Shown piece after piece: positions 1 to 10,930 of a stretch of 64,000 nt of DNA (position 1 is its first letter; the number at the start of each line of letters is the position of its first letter). The DNA is from Synchiropus splendidus (taxonomy: Eukaryota > Chordata > Actinopteri > Syngnathiformes > Callionymidae). Position numbers and translations under genes: made by a program. The notes beneath the pieces are model-generated. The model made no database searches. It was not told where the DNA came from and worked only from the letters and a program-made list of their open reading frames with translations. Location of the stretch: positions 11,903,501 to 11,967,500 of the forward strand of contig NC_071347.1 in assembly GCF_027744825.2 (NCBI RefSeq). Direction: 5' to 3'.

Positions 1-1769
1 AAAATCATCTCTCACCCTTGAACCATTCTCAGTTCTGATCCCAACATTTGATGTTTTCACCCCTTGAGGACTTGGTGATGCAGTGGAAAACTCTCTGATC
101 TTATATTTACTTTGCGTCCACAAGTGCTGGTTGATGCCACCAAGTGGAGGAGGGTGGCGCTCCTGCTCATGAACTGTTCATTTGCGAAGATGGTCTCCAG
201 ATGTCTCATCAGAAGAGATTTATGGAGGACCGGTGGCTTTTGTAATGCGGAGATGTGTGATGGAAGACAGATCTGCTGCTTCTTATATTTGCTTCCTAGG
301 ACTATTTCAGATTGTTTCCAAAGAAAACTTGAAGCCAGAACAGAAACACCTCTGGAAATAGTTAGGAACCAGGGAGACGTGGGACCCGCTCCTTCTGTAT
401 CCTTTTAGGTGTGAATTTTACTGTCAAGTTGTGCTTCCCTCCCGGCCTGTCCAGCGTTCATTACCCCTGTCCACCTGGACGGCCACTTCCACACCTCACT
501 ACCTCCTGTGTTGTTTTTCTTTATGGCGTGCTCCAGCCGGCTGGACACACCGCTGCCATGCATCATCAAAGCAAGAGCCGGCGGCTAATTGGTCTCCCAC
601 ATGCCTCGATCTACAAGTTCTGATGTGCCCATATGGACGGTGTGTGTTGGCTGCAGCCGGCCTGCCACTTCTGAAGCAAAGTGAATGAAAAGGAGCACGG
701 CCTGATGAGATTAAGCGTTTCAAGATGTTGGCATGTCGGTATTAAGCTTAGAAAAAAACGGTCCACTCGGGGCACTGCATTGTCACATCCTGTTTGTGAT
801 GCCCACTCAAGTCGAGGAGTGGCTTTAAAACCAGCGAATATTAAGACATGGCCAACCACAGACGTTCACTCTGGGATGAAAAGAAAAGAAAGGCGAGGAC
901 AGCATAATTCCGAGCTAGTTTTAAGGTATACGGGCAACACACATATTGATAAAATGTTGACCGTAAATTTGAGTAAAAACACGACAGACTCTGAACCTAT
1001 GGGGATTTTAAAGTAGCTACATATATTGATGCTACTGATAAAACCGAAGAATGGAGGTCTGAAAGAGGCTCAGGACAAACAACCCCTGAGATCCAATGTC
1101 TTCCTCTTTCCTCACGTCGTCCAAGCAGAATCGATTCAAGGCTGCCAGTTGAGATTAGCCACTAGTGTTTAGTTGTTGTTGTAGAGCTATTAAAAGCGCC
1201 ATTGTTGCCATCTCTGCGTGGCTAAATTTAGCCCACTGTCTATTGAAAATGCCAATGAGGATTTGGGTGAGAATTTAGAGTGATTTTGGATGGTAATATG
1301 TTCTTTACTGGTGGGAATATACAAAGTGCATGACAGCAGATTTATGGCTGAGAGCTTTTTGTTCAGTGTTTTGTGAAGAAAAAGTGATGAGGGAAAATAA
1401 TGTGCTAATGACTGTGCTTTAAGAAACCTGAATCATGAATTTATGCAGACAGAACGTTCTCAGTGACATGGTTGTGAATAGCAAGAGACAAAGCTTTGAA
1501 AGGATCGTGTTGTTGCCAAGTGAAATAGTCAGATTCAACATTATAACACTGTTAACAATAACAGTAAGTGGATTTTGGTGGTTACTTCTGACTGCTGGAA
1601 CTACTTGCTGGTAAGTTTGCCACCATCAGACACACAAACAAGGGACCCCTCCTGCAGAGCTGGCCCTCAATTGGGCAAACTAAGCAGCTGCTTTGGTACA
1701 TCCTGCGAGTCCCTATGTGAGGTTATCGTGCTTTGTTCATCTGCTGAAAATTCATCTTCTTTTGCTTCA
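1..1769. other. Intergenic sequence, no supported feature
   Basis: Short open frames occur on both strands (up to 111 codons), but none shows a known domain, a plausible splice context or a codon pattern typical of a gene. I see no RNA gene or clear repeat here. Confidence 0.6.
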
Positions 1770-2600
1770 GCTTTTTTCCTATTATGGTTAGCCACAGCAA
1801 ATCAGTTTCCTATGCCTTTCCTCTATTGTGCACATCTTCCTCATCATATCCTCCTTTATCACATAAGTGGTTGTCTTCAGTGTCTTCTTTATATGTTTAT
1901 ATGTTCCTCCTCCTCCTCACGTGTCCAAACTTCTCCTTGAGTTGACTGGCTCCTAATCTTGTCCTTCTTAGTCACACACAATAAAAACCTCAGCAGCATC
2001 ATCTTCTAACTCTGCTTCCTGTTTGTGTCAGAGCGGCTGTCTCCTTAATCTTATTGTTTCACCACTGCTTTTTCAGATCCTACCCAGAGGCAAAAAATAG
2101 GTTCTTTTGAAACCAATAGACTGTTATTTTATACATTTGGCAATGATTATTTATGTCTATAGGACATCACTACTTCCCCTTTCACTGGAGCCACTCTGTT
2201 GAATCACACCTGACAGTCATCTCCACCATGTCTGCACTCTGCTCCCCACCTCTCTTACTCTAAGATCATCACACTGCCCTGCATCTTCACTGACCCTCCT
2301 GCCTCTTTCTCATTCACACTCATGTATCCTGTCCTCTTCTTTCCAGCTCACACTTCTACCTCGCTACATTCTCTTACGACACACTACAGATCAATGTGTT
2401 ATGAGCAAACAACTCCTTTCTAACCTTGTCTGTCAGTCTGTCCATAACTATAGCAAACAAGAATGGACTGAGATCTGATCCCTTGCTTGTTGCTACAGTT
2501 CTGAGGATTCCCTTTTGTTCTTGAAAATGGGCACCAGAACACTCTTCAGGCATCAGTCTTAAGGATTGCATTGAACAGTCTGGTCAGAAAGTAAAGACAA
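1770..2600 (-). mobile_element. RTE-clade LINE fragment, minus strand, decayed
   Basis: Read on the minus strand, 2374-2571 contains GSDLSPFLFAIVMDRLTDKV, which resembles the reverse transcriptase block GSALSPFLFAIVMDRLTDEV seen in RTE-type LINEs of fish. The flanking plus-strand text, including the stretches around 1900-2050 and 2160-2350 and GTCTGTCCATAACTATAGCA near 2435-2455, matches the same element family as I remember it. The usual FADD catalytic box is not intact: the equivalent region reads KELFAHNTLICS. Frames are broken, so the copy is dead. Family assignment is from recalled resemblance, not an alignment. Confidence 0.75.
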
Positions 2601-2611
2601 ATCAAGCTGGG

Positions 2612-2882
2612 AAAGCTGGGAATGGAACCATTGCTCCCCTCAATTGAAAACTGGAAAAGCGCGTCTGGCACCTCCTCAGGATGTTGTCCAGACATCTTCC
2701 TAATGAGGTGGTCCGTCCATGTCTGCCTGGAGGAAGACACCAAAGAGCACCCGTCTAGGTTATATCGTCCGGAGTTTGGGTATTCTCTCTGGAGAGCTGG
2801 AGAAGGTTTGTGGAGTGAGGGAAGTCTGGTTCCAAAGTCTTCACCGACACCCCTACCTCCGATAAAAGAATAAAGAGATCTT
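2612..2882 (+). mobile_element. 3' tail of a second LINE (Rex3/RTE-like), plus strand
   Basis: The segment contains GGAGAAGGTTTGTGGAGTGA followed by GGGAAGTCTGG, then a short run before CGATAAAAGAATAAAGAG. This is the layout of the 3' end of common fish RTE/Rex3 copies, where a Gly-Glu-Arg-Glu-Val-Trp coding end is followed by a GGATAAGCGGAAGAA-like tail. It abuts the minus-strand RTE fragment, so two independent insertions or an inversion are implied. It is diverged and non-functional. Confidence 0.65.
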
Positions 2883-4927
2883 TCTTTCATGTAAAATAGC
2901 AAACTCTTCATGCAAGACTACTACAGGGAAATTGGTCATGACTGTTACTTTTCAACAGTTCAGACAGTGGCTTGCGCAAAACATCATTCCATTTTCCCCA
3001 AATAGATGCTATCTTGTTTGCATGCTGGCTCCTGTTTCTATTGAGAACATGCTGCGGCTGGACATGTGGTCTTGTCTTGTTGTTAAAGTGACCACCTCAC
3101 TTGGCATCGTCATGTATGTCGCTACTGTTATGGAATTTTGCATCTAATCTGACTTATTTTTCAAGTTTGGAAACGTTTTACTGCTCTACAATGATTTAAA
3201 GTTCAAAATGCACACAAAAAAACAGGGAACTGGAAGTCAGTACAACACATACCTTTTCAAAATTGAACCTTGATGCCGATGAGACCTTCGGTCTCCTCAG
3301 AATATGTGACGCAAAAGCGTTTCATTCTCTGCGATCTCCCTCACATTACATCAGTTAACTGCACAGCAGGACTCATGCGGTGGTGAGTGTGGGCTCCAGC
3401 ACTGAGGGAGCTGTGGCAATTTGCCTAAATCCAAACAGATGTCCGCCGGCTCTCCGTGGCGTGTTGGGAGTTAAACCCTTTGATAGCAAGTTGAATGATA
3501 CAGATGAAGTGCTGCATACAGTTTGAAGGAGACAGTCCGATCTCTTTATTCATCAGTCAACACTATTCAGAGCTTAAAAATGTTCAGTGCAACGTGGATG
3601 CTCTTTCTCAAGTGCATCTTAGCATCAGAAGCGTTTTGAAAGCAGATTCCCTATGACTTTTATTCTTTCAGTTTCGGGACATTTGTGTCTTTCATGCCAA
3701 TACTCTGTTTTCACAAGAAATTCGGTGTAAATATTGCTTGACTAGCAACATAGTACATAGATTTAGCTACATTTACTTTTTTCATCCCAAAATGACAGAT
3801 GGATCAGACTATTATTTATAAATTACTCATGTTGTTAATAACTAGTTGTAATCTAAATTTGTTGAAGTCCTTGGGTTTCATTTTCATTTTCACAAGAAAA
3901 CTGAAAAAATATTATGAAATAAAGTGCTTATTATAGTCACAAGGTCAATTATATTATTAGAATGTATATTCAGAATGTTTCAATAAAACATATAATGTAG
4001 TTTGAAAGAACATTTTTTTATACTGTCAGTACATTTCTTAATTAACTTACAACATTTGACATGTTTGACAAGTTCTTCAATAAATTAAGACTCTTTTAGG
4101 GGCCCCTCAGAATGGTCACACCATATAATGTGGATTATGTGATTTTGACAAAGATACAAAAAAGCGGTGGAAGTCACAAGGAATAAATATACTGAAAAAT
4201 ATAGATGCTAAAATGAACAACATTTGAGAATACTAGGTAAATATGATGAATATGAAAGGTGTGAAAAGGTAAATTATACACATCAAACTAGAATTCAAAT
4301 AAGAAACAGAAACCACATGCAGCCTCTAGGAAATGTCTTTGTTGTTAAAGTCGCTGTTATGTTTCTTTGTTTGGTTGTTCTTTCACAAGTATTTACGACT
4401 TTGTACCATTTCTGCTGCAGAGAACATCACTGCATGAAATCCAGGGAAAGGGTTCAAGTCACTTCCAGTAACCTTCGTCTCCCTAAATCCTCTTTGGACA
4501 AATTTTATTGGTACTTTATACAGTATTACCTTAACATGTGACTAATACCAAAAAACATAGCTTGGGCCCAACACACAGCGCTGCACGAACATTATTAATA
4601 CGGTTTATCACCTGTCTAAATATTTCTCTTGACATGTGTCCCCCAGCTGTGGCTCCTGTGACGTGCCACGGGGGACTGTGACGGGGTCCATCTGATTCTG
4701 GTAGACAACATAAATACTTCTAAACACCACTGTGCCCAAAAGTGTAACGCTGACACAAGCTATCATTATGTGTGCGAGCCCAGTCGGGCTTCTGACTTGT
4801 GATACGTGGCTGCTGAACCGCCGGGAGGTCATCTGGAAGCTGTTATCTCTGGGACTTGGAGATATTTGACGGAGGGGGTTAAGACGCGATCGATCTTGGA
4901 TGTGCTTTGACGTACTTAAAAACAGGA
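2883..4927. other. Intergenic AT-rich sequence, no supported feature
   Basis: The stretch 3880-4080 is notably AT-rich. I see no gene, RNA or clear repeat. An open frame at 4224-4541 has no recognisable domain. Confidence 0.5.
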
Positions 4928-5085
4928 GTAGCGGTTAGTGCAGCAGCGTCACATCAAGAAGCTTGTGCGTTTGAATATGTGTTGGAGGGTTTTTTGTATG
5001 ATTTCCACGTGCTTGTGTGGGCACTCCAGTTTCCTCCCAGAGCCCAAAAATATAAAGGCTAATTGATTCAGAGAGACTCACTGAG
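4928..5085 (+). repeat. Degraded teleost dispersed repeat, copy 1
   Basis: The segment runs from TAGCGGTTAGTGCAGCAGCG through GGCACTCCAGTTTCCTCCCA to GGCTAATTGATTCAGAGAGA. It resembles the very common fish repeat whose core reads CTCCGGTTTCCTCCCACAGT. Copies in the other orientation occur at 13264 and 40310. The copy is strongly diverged. Confidence 0.65.
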
Positions 5086-6894
5086 AGTTGAATCAATTAA
5101 ATTTTAAGTCATTGGTTGATCCACATAAAACAATTTATCTCTTGCGCTCGTTTTTTACTGCCTTCATTGCTTGAGTGACAGGTACTGAAGTTTTACTGAG
5201 GATGTTTAGCTCTATCTCCGCCTTACTACCCCTCTGAGGGGGCACTAAAATGCCAGTTTGGATTTCCAACAGTGGTTTGACATTTTAAAAACTGTCTCCA
5301 CCGTCTTGGGAGTAATGACTTGCAGACATTATGTGCTCCAGTTATCCGTAAGTGAATGATTATAATGACATAATGGGCCCCCACATGTTGTCACGCAGTC
5401 CATGTTAGTTTGGGTCCGGCAATCGTCGAGCGGCGACGTCTAAATTCATTTTATTGCATTTCAGGGAAAGTGTTCTGAGGGCTGGCTATGGTGAGGTGGT
5501 TTTCAAGGAGCACTTGTTTTGCTCTGTCACAGCTCCGGATGGCCCGCGTGACATGCGACTGGCCGCCTTGAATGACGCGCAAGTTATTATTTTATATTAA
5601 AGCATCATCTTAATTTAATGTAAAAGCCTGTCTGTGTATATATATTTTATGATGCAGCTGTGAGCGTCATCCTTCATGTTTGATCTCAGTCAAGTCTGTC
5701 ATCGTCTTTATCTATTATGCATGTCATGCCAACCCATCAGTGGCGCTAGTTCACCGGACTTCACGCTGCGCTCCAGTACACTGCACGCAACACTAGCACA
5801 AACAATGACGTGGCTCTGTACCATCACACACACTTCCAGTCAAACAGACAGCAGTGCTCTTCTGCTTTTCCTTCACATGTCCTCACGTTTCATTATTTCC
5901 CATAAAGGAGCCAAAATGATTGCACGGAACAGAAGAGATGACTGACACCCCCGTTAGATTTATTGTCTTGGATCTATTTTGGCTCCACTCAAAATAGTTT
6001 CATGTCTTTTTCCTGGCAGTTTTGTGTCTGATGACAATATTGTCCTCTGATGCATCATTTCCATTGTTGAATGGTCTTTTATCTGGTGCACCAAGTTAAA
6101 CCACATCAATGAAGCAATTATAGTACCAGCTGAACCCAGTTGTCCGACTGCATTTCACCGTTGAGGACAAATCACTGGAGTTGTTAAGACGTTAAATGAG
6201 TCGGGTTCGTGTTGATGCAAACATCTGGGATTTAAATCGCAGATCTGTTCTGGGTCACATGTTGAAATGCGACTACCAAAAGGATTACAGTCAGTTTATC
6301 GCTCTTTCTGATGTCACTGTTTCATGAGCAGGTCTTCCATTGTCATGCGGATTTTCATTTAACGCTGACACCTGATGCCAGAAACTCCTTCATTTCTAGC
6401 GTTTTTCAACTGCATTTAATTCCACTGCTCATTTGCTCATTACATTTAACCCCTTTTGTTCCAGATTGAACCCAATAAGTACGAATCTTGGTCAGTGATG
6501 AGCAATGTTTTTTTTTTTTTTTTTTTTTTGCGATGGCAAATTTAAGGGTCAGAACCAATATATTTAATTGGAAATTAAAATTAAATACATAGAAAATGTG
6601 ATACTGTACAAGATTTGAGTTTGATATTCACAAAATAGTCACTTGAACCATGTAGTCAATAAAGAGGGAAAACCCCACCAGTGGGAATTAGGAGTAAGCA
6701 ACACTGCGAATAGAGAAATGTCTCCTTCAGGGATTATGGTTAAGTAACAAGTATTTGTGATGAAAAAATACTGCTCCTCCCAACCAAAGTCATCCATCCT
6801 CACTTCAACATTTGTCACTGTGGTAAATGCAAGCAATGGTTAGTACAAACATTCCACTATACAGCCACTGCACTCCACTGCCATTGGTGTCAAT
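5086..6894. other. Intergenic sequence with a T22 tract
   Basis: A run of 22 T lies at 6508-6529. Nothing else specific is visible. The open frame at 5676-5945 has no recognisable family. Confidence 0.5.
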
Positions 6895-7930
6895 GACTGC
6901 GGTTACATGAAGAGAGTAGCCCAACTAAGGCAATAGCCCGAATAAGGCGCAGCCTGACCTCCCTGTTTGCGTGCAGAAGAAAGGGAACCAAGCTACTGAA
7001 TAATGTCAGCTCCGTGACAAGGGGCGGAGCTGACATGGAGCTCTTTAGTCCTTTTCCAATTCCACTGTCAGCAGAGGAAAAACACACAAAGATAACAAGT
7101 AGCATGAAGCCGTAGTTTTATTGTTTTCTGCACACAGCATTCATGCTGACTGATCAGCTAGTGTAAAGTAAGTAAAATCACAGAACAAGCCAGGAAACAC
7201 GCGGAAACTGAGGAAGGAACTAAACTCTAACTCAGGCACCAGGGTTTCAGAGAGTGTAGTTAAATATGAGCAAACTAGAGCACAGAGAGAGAACAAACAA
7301 GGAGAACCAAAGGAAGAAAGGAGGGAGAAAGCAAAACAGAACTCAAGGGACCAAAATAAAAGCGGAGCTCATGCTTTACCGGCATGAGCTCCATATAACT
7401 TAGCAAAGGTTTCTATATTATATGGTGGTATTGTCTCCTTAAACCAACAAATGACATCCTCTAATTCCTTTGCGAGAACTAACTATCAAAACGACCTGAG
7501 TGTAGGTGGTAGTAAAATCTACATATGTAGAGATCAGTGTTGTTGAAAGTGACAACACAGCTGATGTCAAGTTTCTTGTATATTCACCGCAGACATCAAC
7601 AAAGACAGAGAAAGTTACACACACTGCTACACCTTTCAATGGTATAATGTTATTAGACTGTCTTCATGTCTGAGGAGCATTTTGTTTACTTGCTTGCTGA
7701 AGCCGCACATCACCCAGTCCGGTCATAGTCGAGCTACTCCGCCGCATGGTGACTTAGTGGAGCTATAAACTGTGTTATCCAGGTTGTGTAGTCCGACTGG
7801 GAGAAATTCAGATTTCACTCCCTCAGTCGGACTAAGCTGTCTACATGTATTTTTTTTTAAGTCCAAACTTAGCCAGACTAACGCAATAATTTGTTTGTTT
7901 TTTTAGGTCGTCCTGTAAACATGATCAATA
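6895..7930. repeat. Unclassified repeat patch with two strong hairpins
   Basis: Two perfect stem-loops lie here: TGTCAGCTCCG pairing with CGGAGCTGACA (7004-7014/7025-7035), and an 11-bp stem at 7364-7374/7382-7392. Around 7190-7340 the purine-rich strand, including CTCAGGCACCAGGG (7231-7244), resembles the repeat at 63.3-63.9 kb. The ends (GGTTACATGA near 6899; TGTAAACATGA near 7915) look like weak inverted ends of a DNA element, but I cannot prove one element spans the whole patch. Confidence 0.4.
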
Positions 7931-10206
7931 TAAGTACAAAGTAAAAATTTTAATTTTTCTATGACTGCACTTCTTTAATTGAAGCGATGTCTCCTTCACA
8001 CACAAAAATTGCTGCAGACACTTTTTTATTATGATTTAGTTATTACAGGCTCTTAACCATACATGCATGGTCCAGGGCGTCATGTTGGAGCCTGTTTTTG
8101 TATTTTAACTGCGGAGCACAACTTCGCATCTGATGCCTCCTCCTCTGAGAATAACGCTCTGAGGACAAAGACGAGACAGATGTAAATTTGCATGCAAGTC
8201 TCAACTTCGTCCCATTAACAGTCAGCGACTAGTCACATTTCAATATGCACACACTGCGCTAAACTTCGAACATGTTTACAGCGTAGGAGGTCTGCTGCCG
8301 CTGATGCAAACCATGAGACCGCTATGCTCTCAATTTAATTTCGGTTTTATGAGCCGGCAGCAGCGCGTTCGTGTCCTTCACCACCAGAACATCTTGATAA
8401 AAAAACTGATTAAAAGGATAATTGTCCTACGGGAAATAATAAAATCTCTCTCCAAAGAATTTAGTTTAATTTATTTAATTTCATTCCTCGAGTCGCAGCT
8501 AGCAGTGTGGTTTATTGCCACAAATTGCTTAAACAGAGCAAAAACGAGTCAAAGTTCTGGCGACCCCTTCGCAAGCCCACTGTGTATGTTTGTAATCCAG
8601 GTCTCCAGATATTTTAACGCTAAACAGAATTTTCTATTTGAAGAATCATTTGCATTCATTTTATCTTTATAGCTCCTACAGCAGTAAGGACTGTGGCACT
8701 ATGCAGAACGCCACTCCAAATATAGAAAGTTCCATTGTCTGGCGTAAGTCTTGAGATGAAGAGCTGGTTCCCGGTGATGTGGCCTGCAGACTTTGAAATG
8801 CTAATGCGATTCAGTGACGACAGACAAAATTACAGCTGGTGACACACAGTCAGTAGTTACCGAGTGACTGATCTCATCTGTGCTCTGGAAGTATGACTGG
8901 GCCACCAGCGTGAGTTCGGGAAGGCACGCTCAGTTGCCTCTTGAGTGTCCAAGCGTGACCCTGTGTGGGCTACTGAGGCACGAGAGATCCTTTCAGGGTT
9001 TGGAGTAAGCACAGCTTCTGTGGTTTGAACGACTAGTATACATGGTTCTGTTCCATGCCTGCGACAGAAAGACAACTGCTGCTATTTAGGATGCATCTCC
9101 CAAGCGGTTGGAAGCAAGACAGTAAACATTTTCGGGGGAATTCCAATTTCTACCGATCTTTCTCCACACAGCATGAATGCAGCGGTTACATTTTGTTGAT
9201 CTAAATTAAAGCACAGCACTTTTGGCTCTGTGCAACCTGCTAGTTAAGTTAGTCTGTGTTGAACCCATTTTGTGGTGTTGATTATATGTCTGGACTCAGT
9301 CGACAGACGTCATTCACAATTCCTGAGATTTCATGCTGGTGTGATTGACTGAATCATCTTTCAACATTAGTAGCCTTCTCTAGAAAGAAATTGTCAATAT
9401 TATTCACATCTAAAGCTTGAAAATGCTAAAACAAAGGAACTTTTCTCAGGACTGGATTGGCAAATGGCCACCGGTTTTTCTTGGACCCAGTCCACACGGA
9501 GACGAAGTGGATCGTTTCCACACAGCTTTTGTGTCGGATAAACCTTTCGTCCACACAGATCCAGCATTTTTCCGCCACCGTATCAGACACTATTTGAAAC
9601 CAGGTCCCAGAGTGAATAAATTTAAAACGCTGCGTGCACAACAGACGATCACGGACCCATCTACAACTCTCTAGATACGCTCAGCAATCTGGAGAGTAGA
9701 GTATTGTTAACACAAAATCTTCATTGTAATGCAGATGTTCTGGGTACTTGTGAGCAGCTCACACTGTACAGGAAAGCCATTCACAAACACAAGAATTTTT
9801 GGTGACTGTGATGAATTTACATGACTGCAAGAAACACTCAAAACACAAGGTACACACTCTGGCTACTATCTCTTGTCTCTTAAGATTTGTAGCTCAGTGT
9901 TGACTCCAATAAAAGCGCACAAAAGCTTCATTTGCGCATGCGCTGTGTGTTACTACAGTGCCTCTATAGTCTTGGCATGTGTATTACATTGTTTCAAATA
10001 ATTTCTGTGGACGGCAGAAATGTCGTATGTTTTAGTTTTCTCAAGGGTTGAGTCTACTGTAGTGCAGAGGTTTTGCTGAAACTGCAAGTCAGCATGTGAT
10101 CTGAGGCTATTCTCTCATTGGTTTTCATCTTGATTTGGATGGATATTATTTTATAGAATGGAATTGAGTCACTCAAAATGACAAGGCGAACAGACTCAAC
10201 TGTTAC
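7931..10206. other. Intergenic sequence, no supported feature
   Basis: Open frames such as 8304-8672 (plus, 122 codons) show no recognisable domain and have an AT-rich, random-looking composition. Nothing else specific is visible. Confidence 0.5.
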
Positions 10207-10930
10207 ATCAGAATCAGAATCAAAATAGAATTTATTGCCATGGTCAGTGGGGGTCGCACCAACTAGGAAAGTGCTTCGAAATAAAGTGCCGTTAACAAAA
10301 TAAAATAAAATCACCCACAAACAACAAAGTCCATCTCCAGGATGAGAAGGGTCAGCTCTGATCTGACCTGCACGTCTCCAGGTCCTGGAGACGTGCAGGT
10401 CACGAAGAGGTGGCAGGCTGCAACCGATGACCTTCTCAGCCGAACGCACGATGCACTGCAGTCTGCTCTTGTCCCTGGAGGTGGCGCTGTTGTACCAGAT
10501 GGTGATAGAGGAGGTGAGGATGGACTGGATGATGGCTGCGTAGAACTCCAGAGTCAAGGAACTGGTGGAAGCAGAAGGAGTCCACAATGGAAATGGGTAA
10601 ACCAGCCAACATGAGAGGGGACGGAGAAACTGTGACTCTCCTGAAGTCTATGATCATCTCCACTGTCTTCTGGTCATTGAGCTCCAGGTTGTTGCGGCTG
10701 CACCAGGACACCAGCCGCACCACCTCCCTCCTGTAAACCGACTCATCTCCATCTGAGATGATCCTGATGATGGTGGTGTCATCCGCAAACTTGATCAGCT
10801 TCATGGACTGGTGGCTGGAGGTGCAGCAGTTGGTGTAGAGGGAGAAGAGCCATGAAGAGACAACACACCCCTGAAGAGATCCGATGTAGAGCTGTTGTCA
10901 GTTGTCCCCAGCCGCACGCGCTGACTCCAG
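10207..10930 (-). mobile_element. L2-clade LINE (Maui-like) 3' part: reverse transcriptase relic and tail, minus strand
   Basis: Minus-strand translation gives RVRLGTT, then after a frame break GSLQGCVVSSWLFSLYTN, then KLIKFADDTTIIRIISDGDE. The FADD box is the catalytic aspartate motif of LINE reverse transcriptases. Further on come TSSITIWYNSATSRDKSRLQ and SAEKVIGCSLPPLRDLHVSR, the typical C-terminal end of L2 proteins, including the DPSHPG motif. The lower-coordinate end (10207-10260) carries the 3' tail, whose complement reads CCACTGACCATGGCAATAAA and then ends in TGATTCTGATTCTGA. Frames are split by indels, so this is a dead fragment. Most of the element is missing (5' truncation is usual for LINEs). 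Confidence 0.88.
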
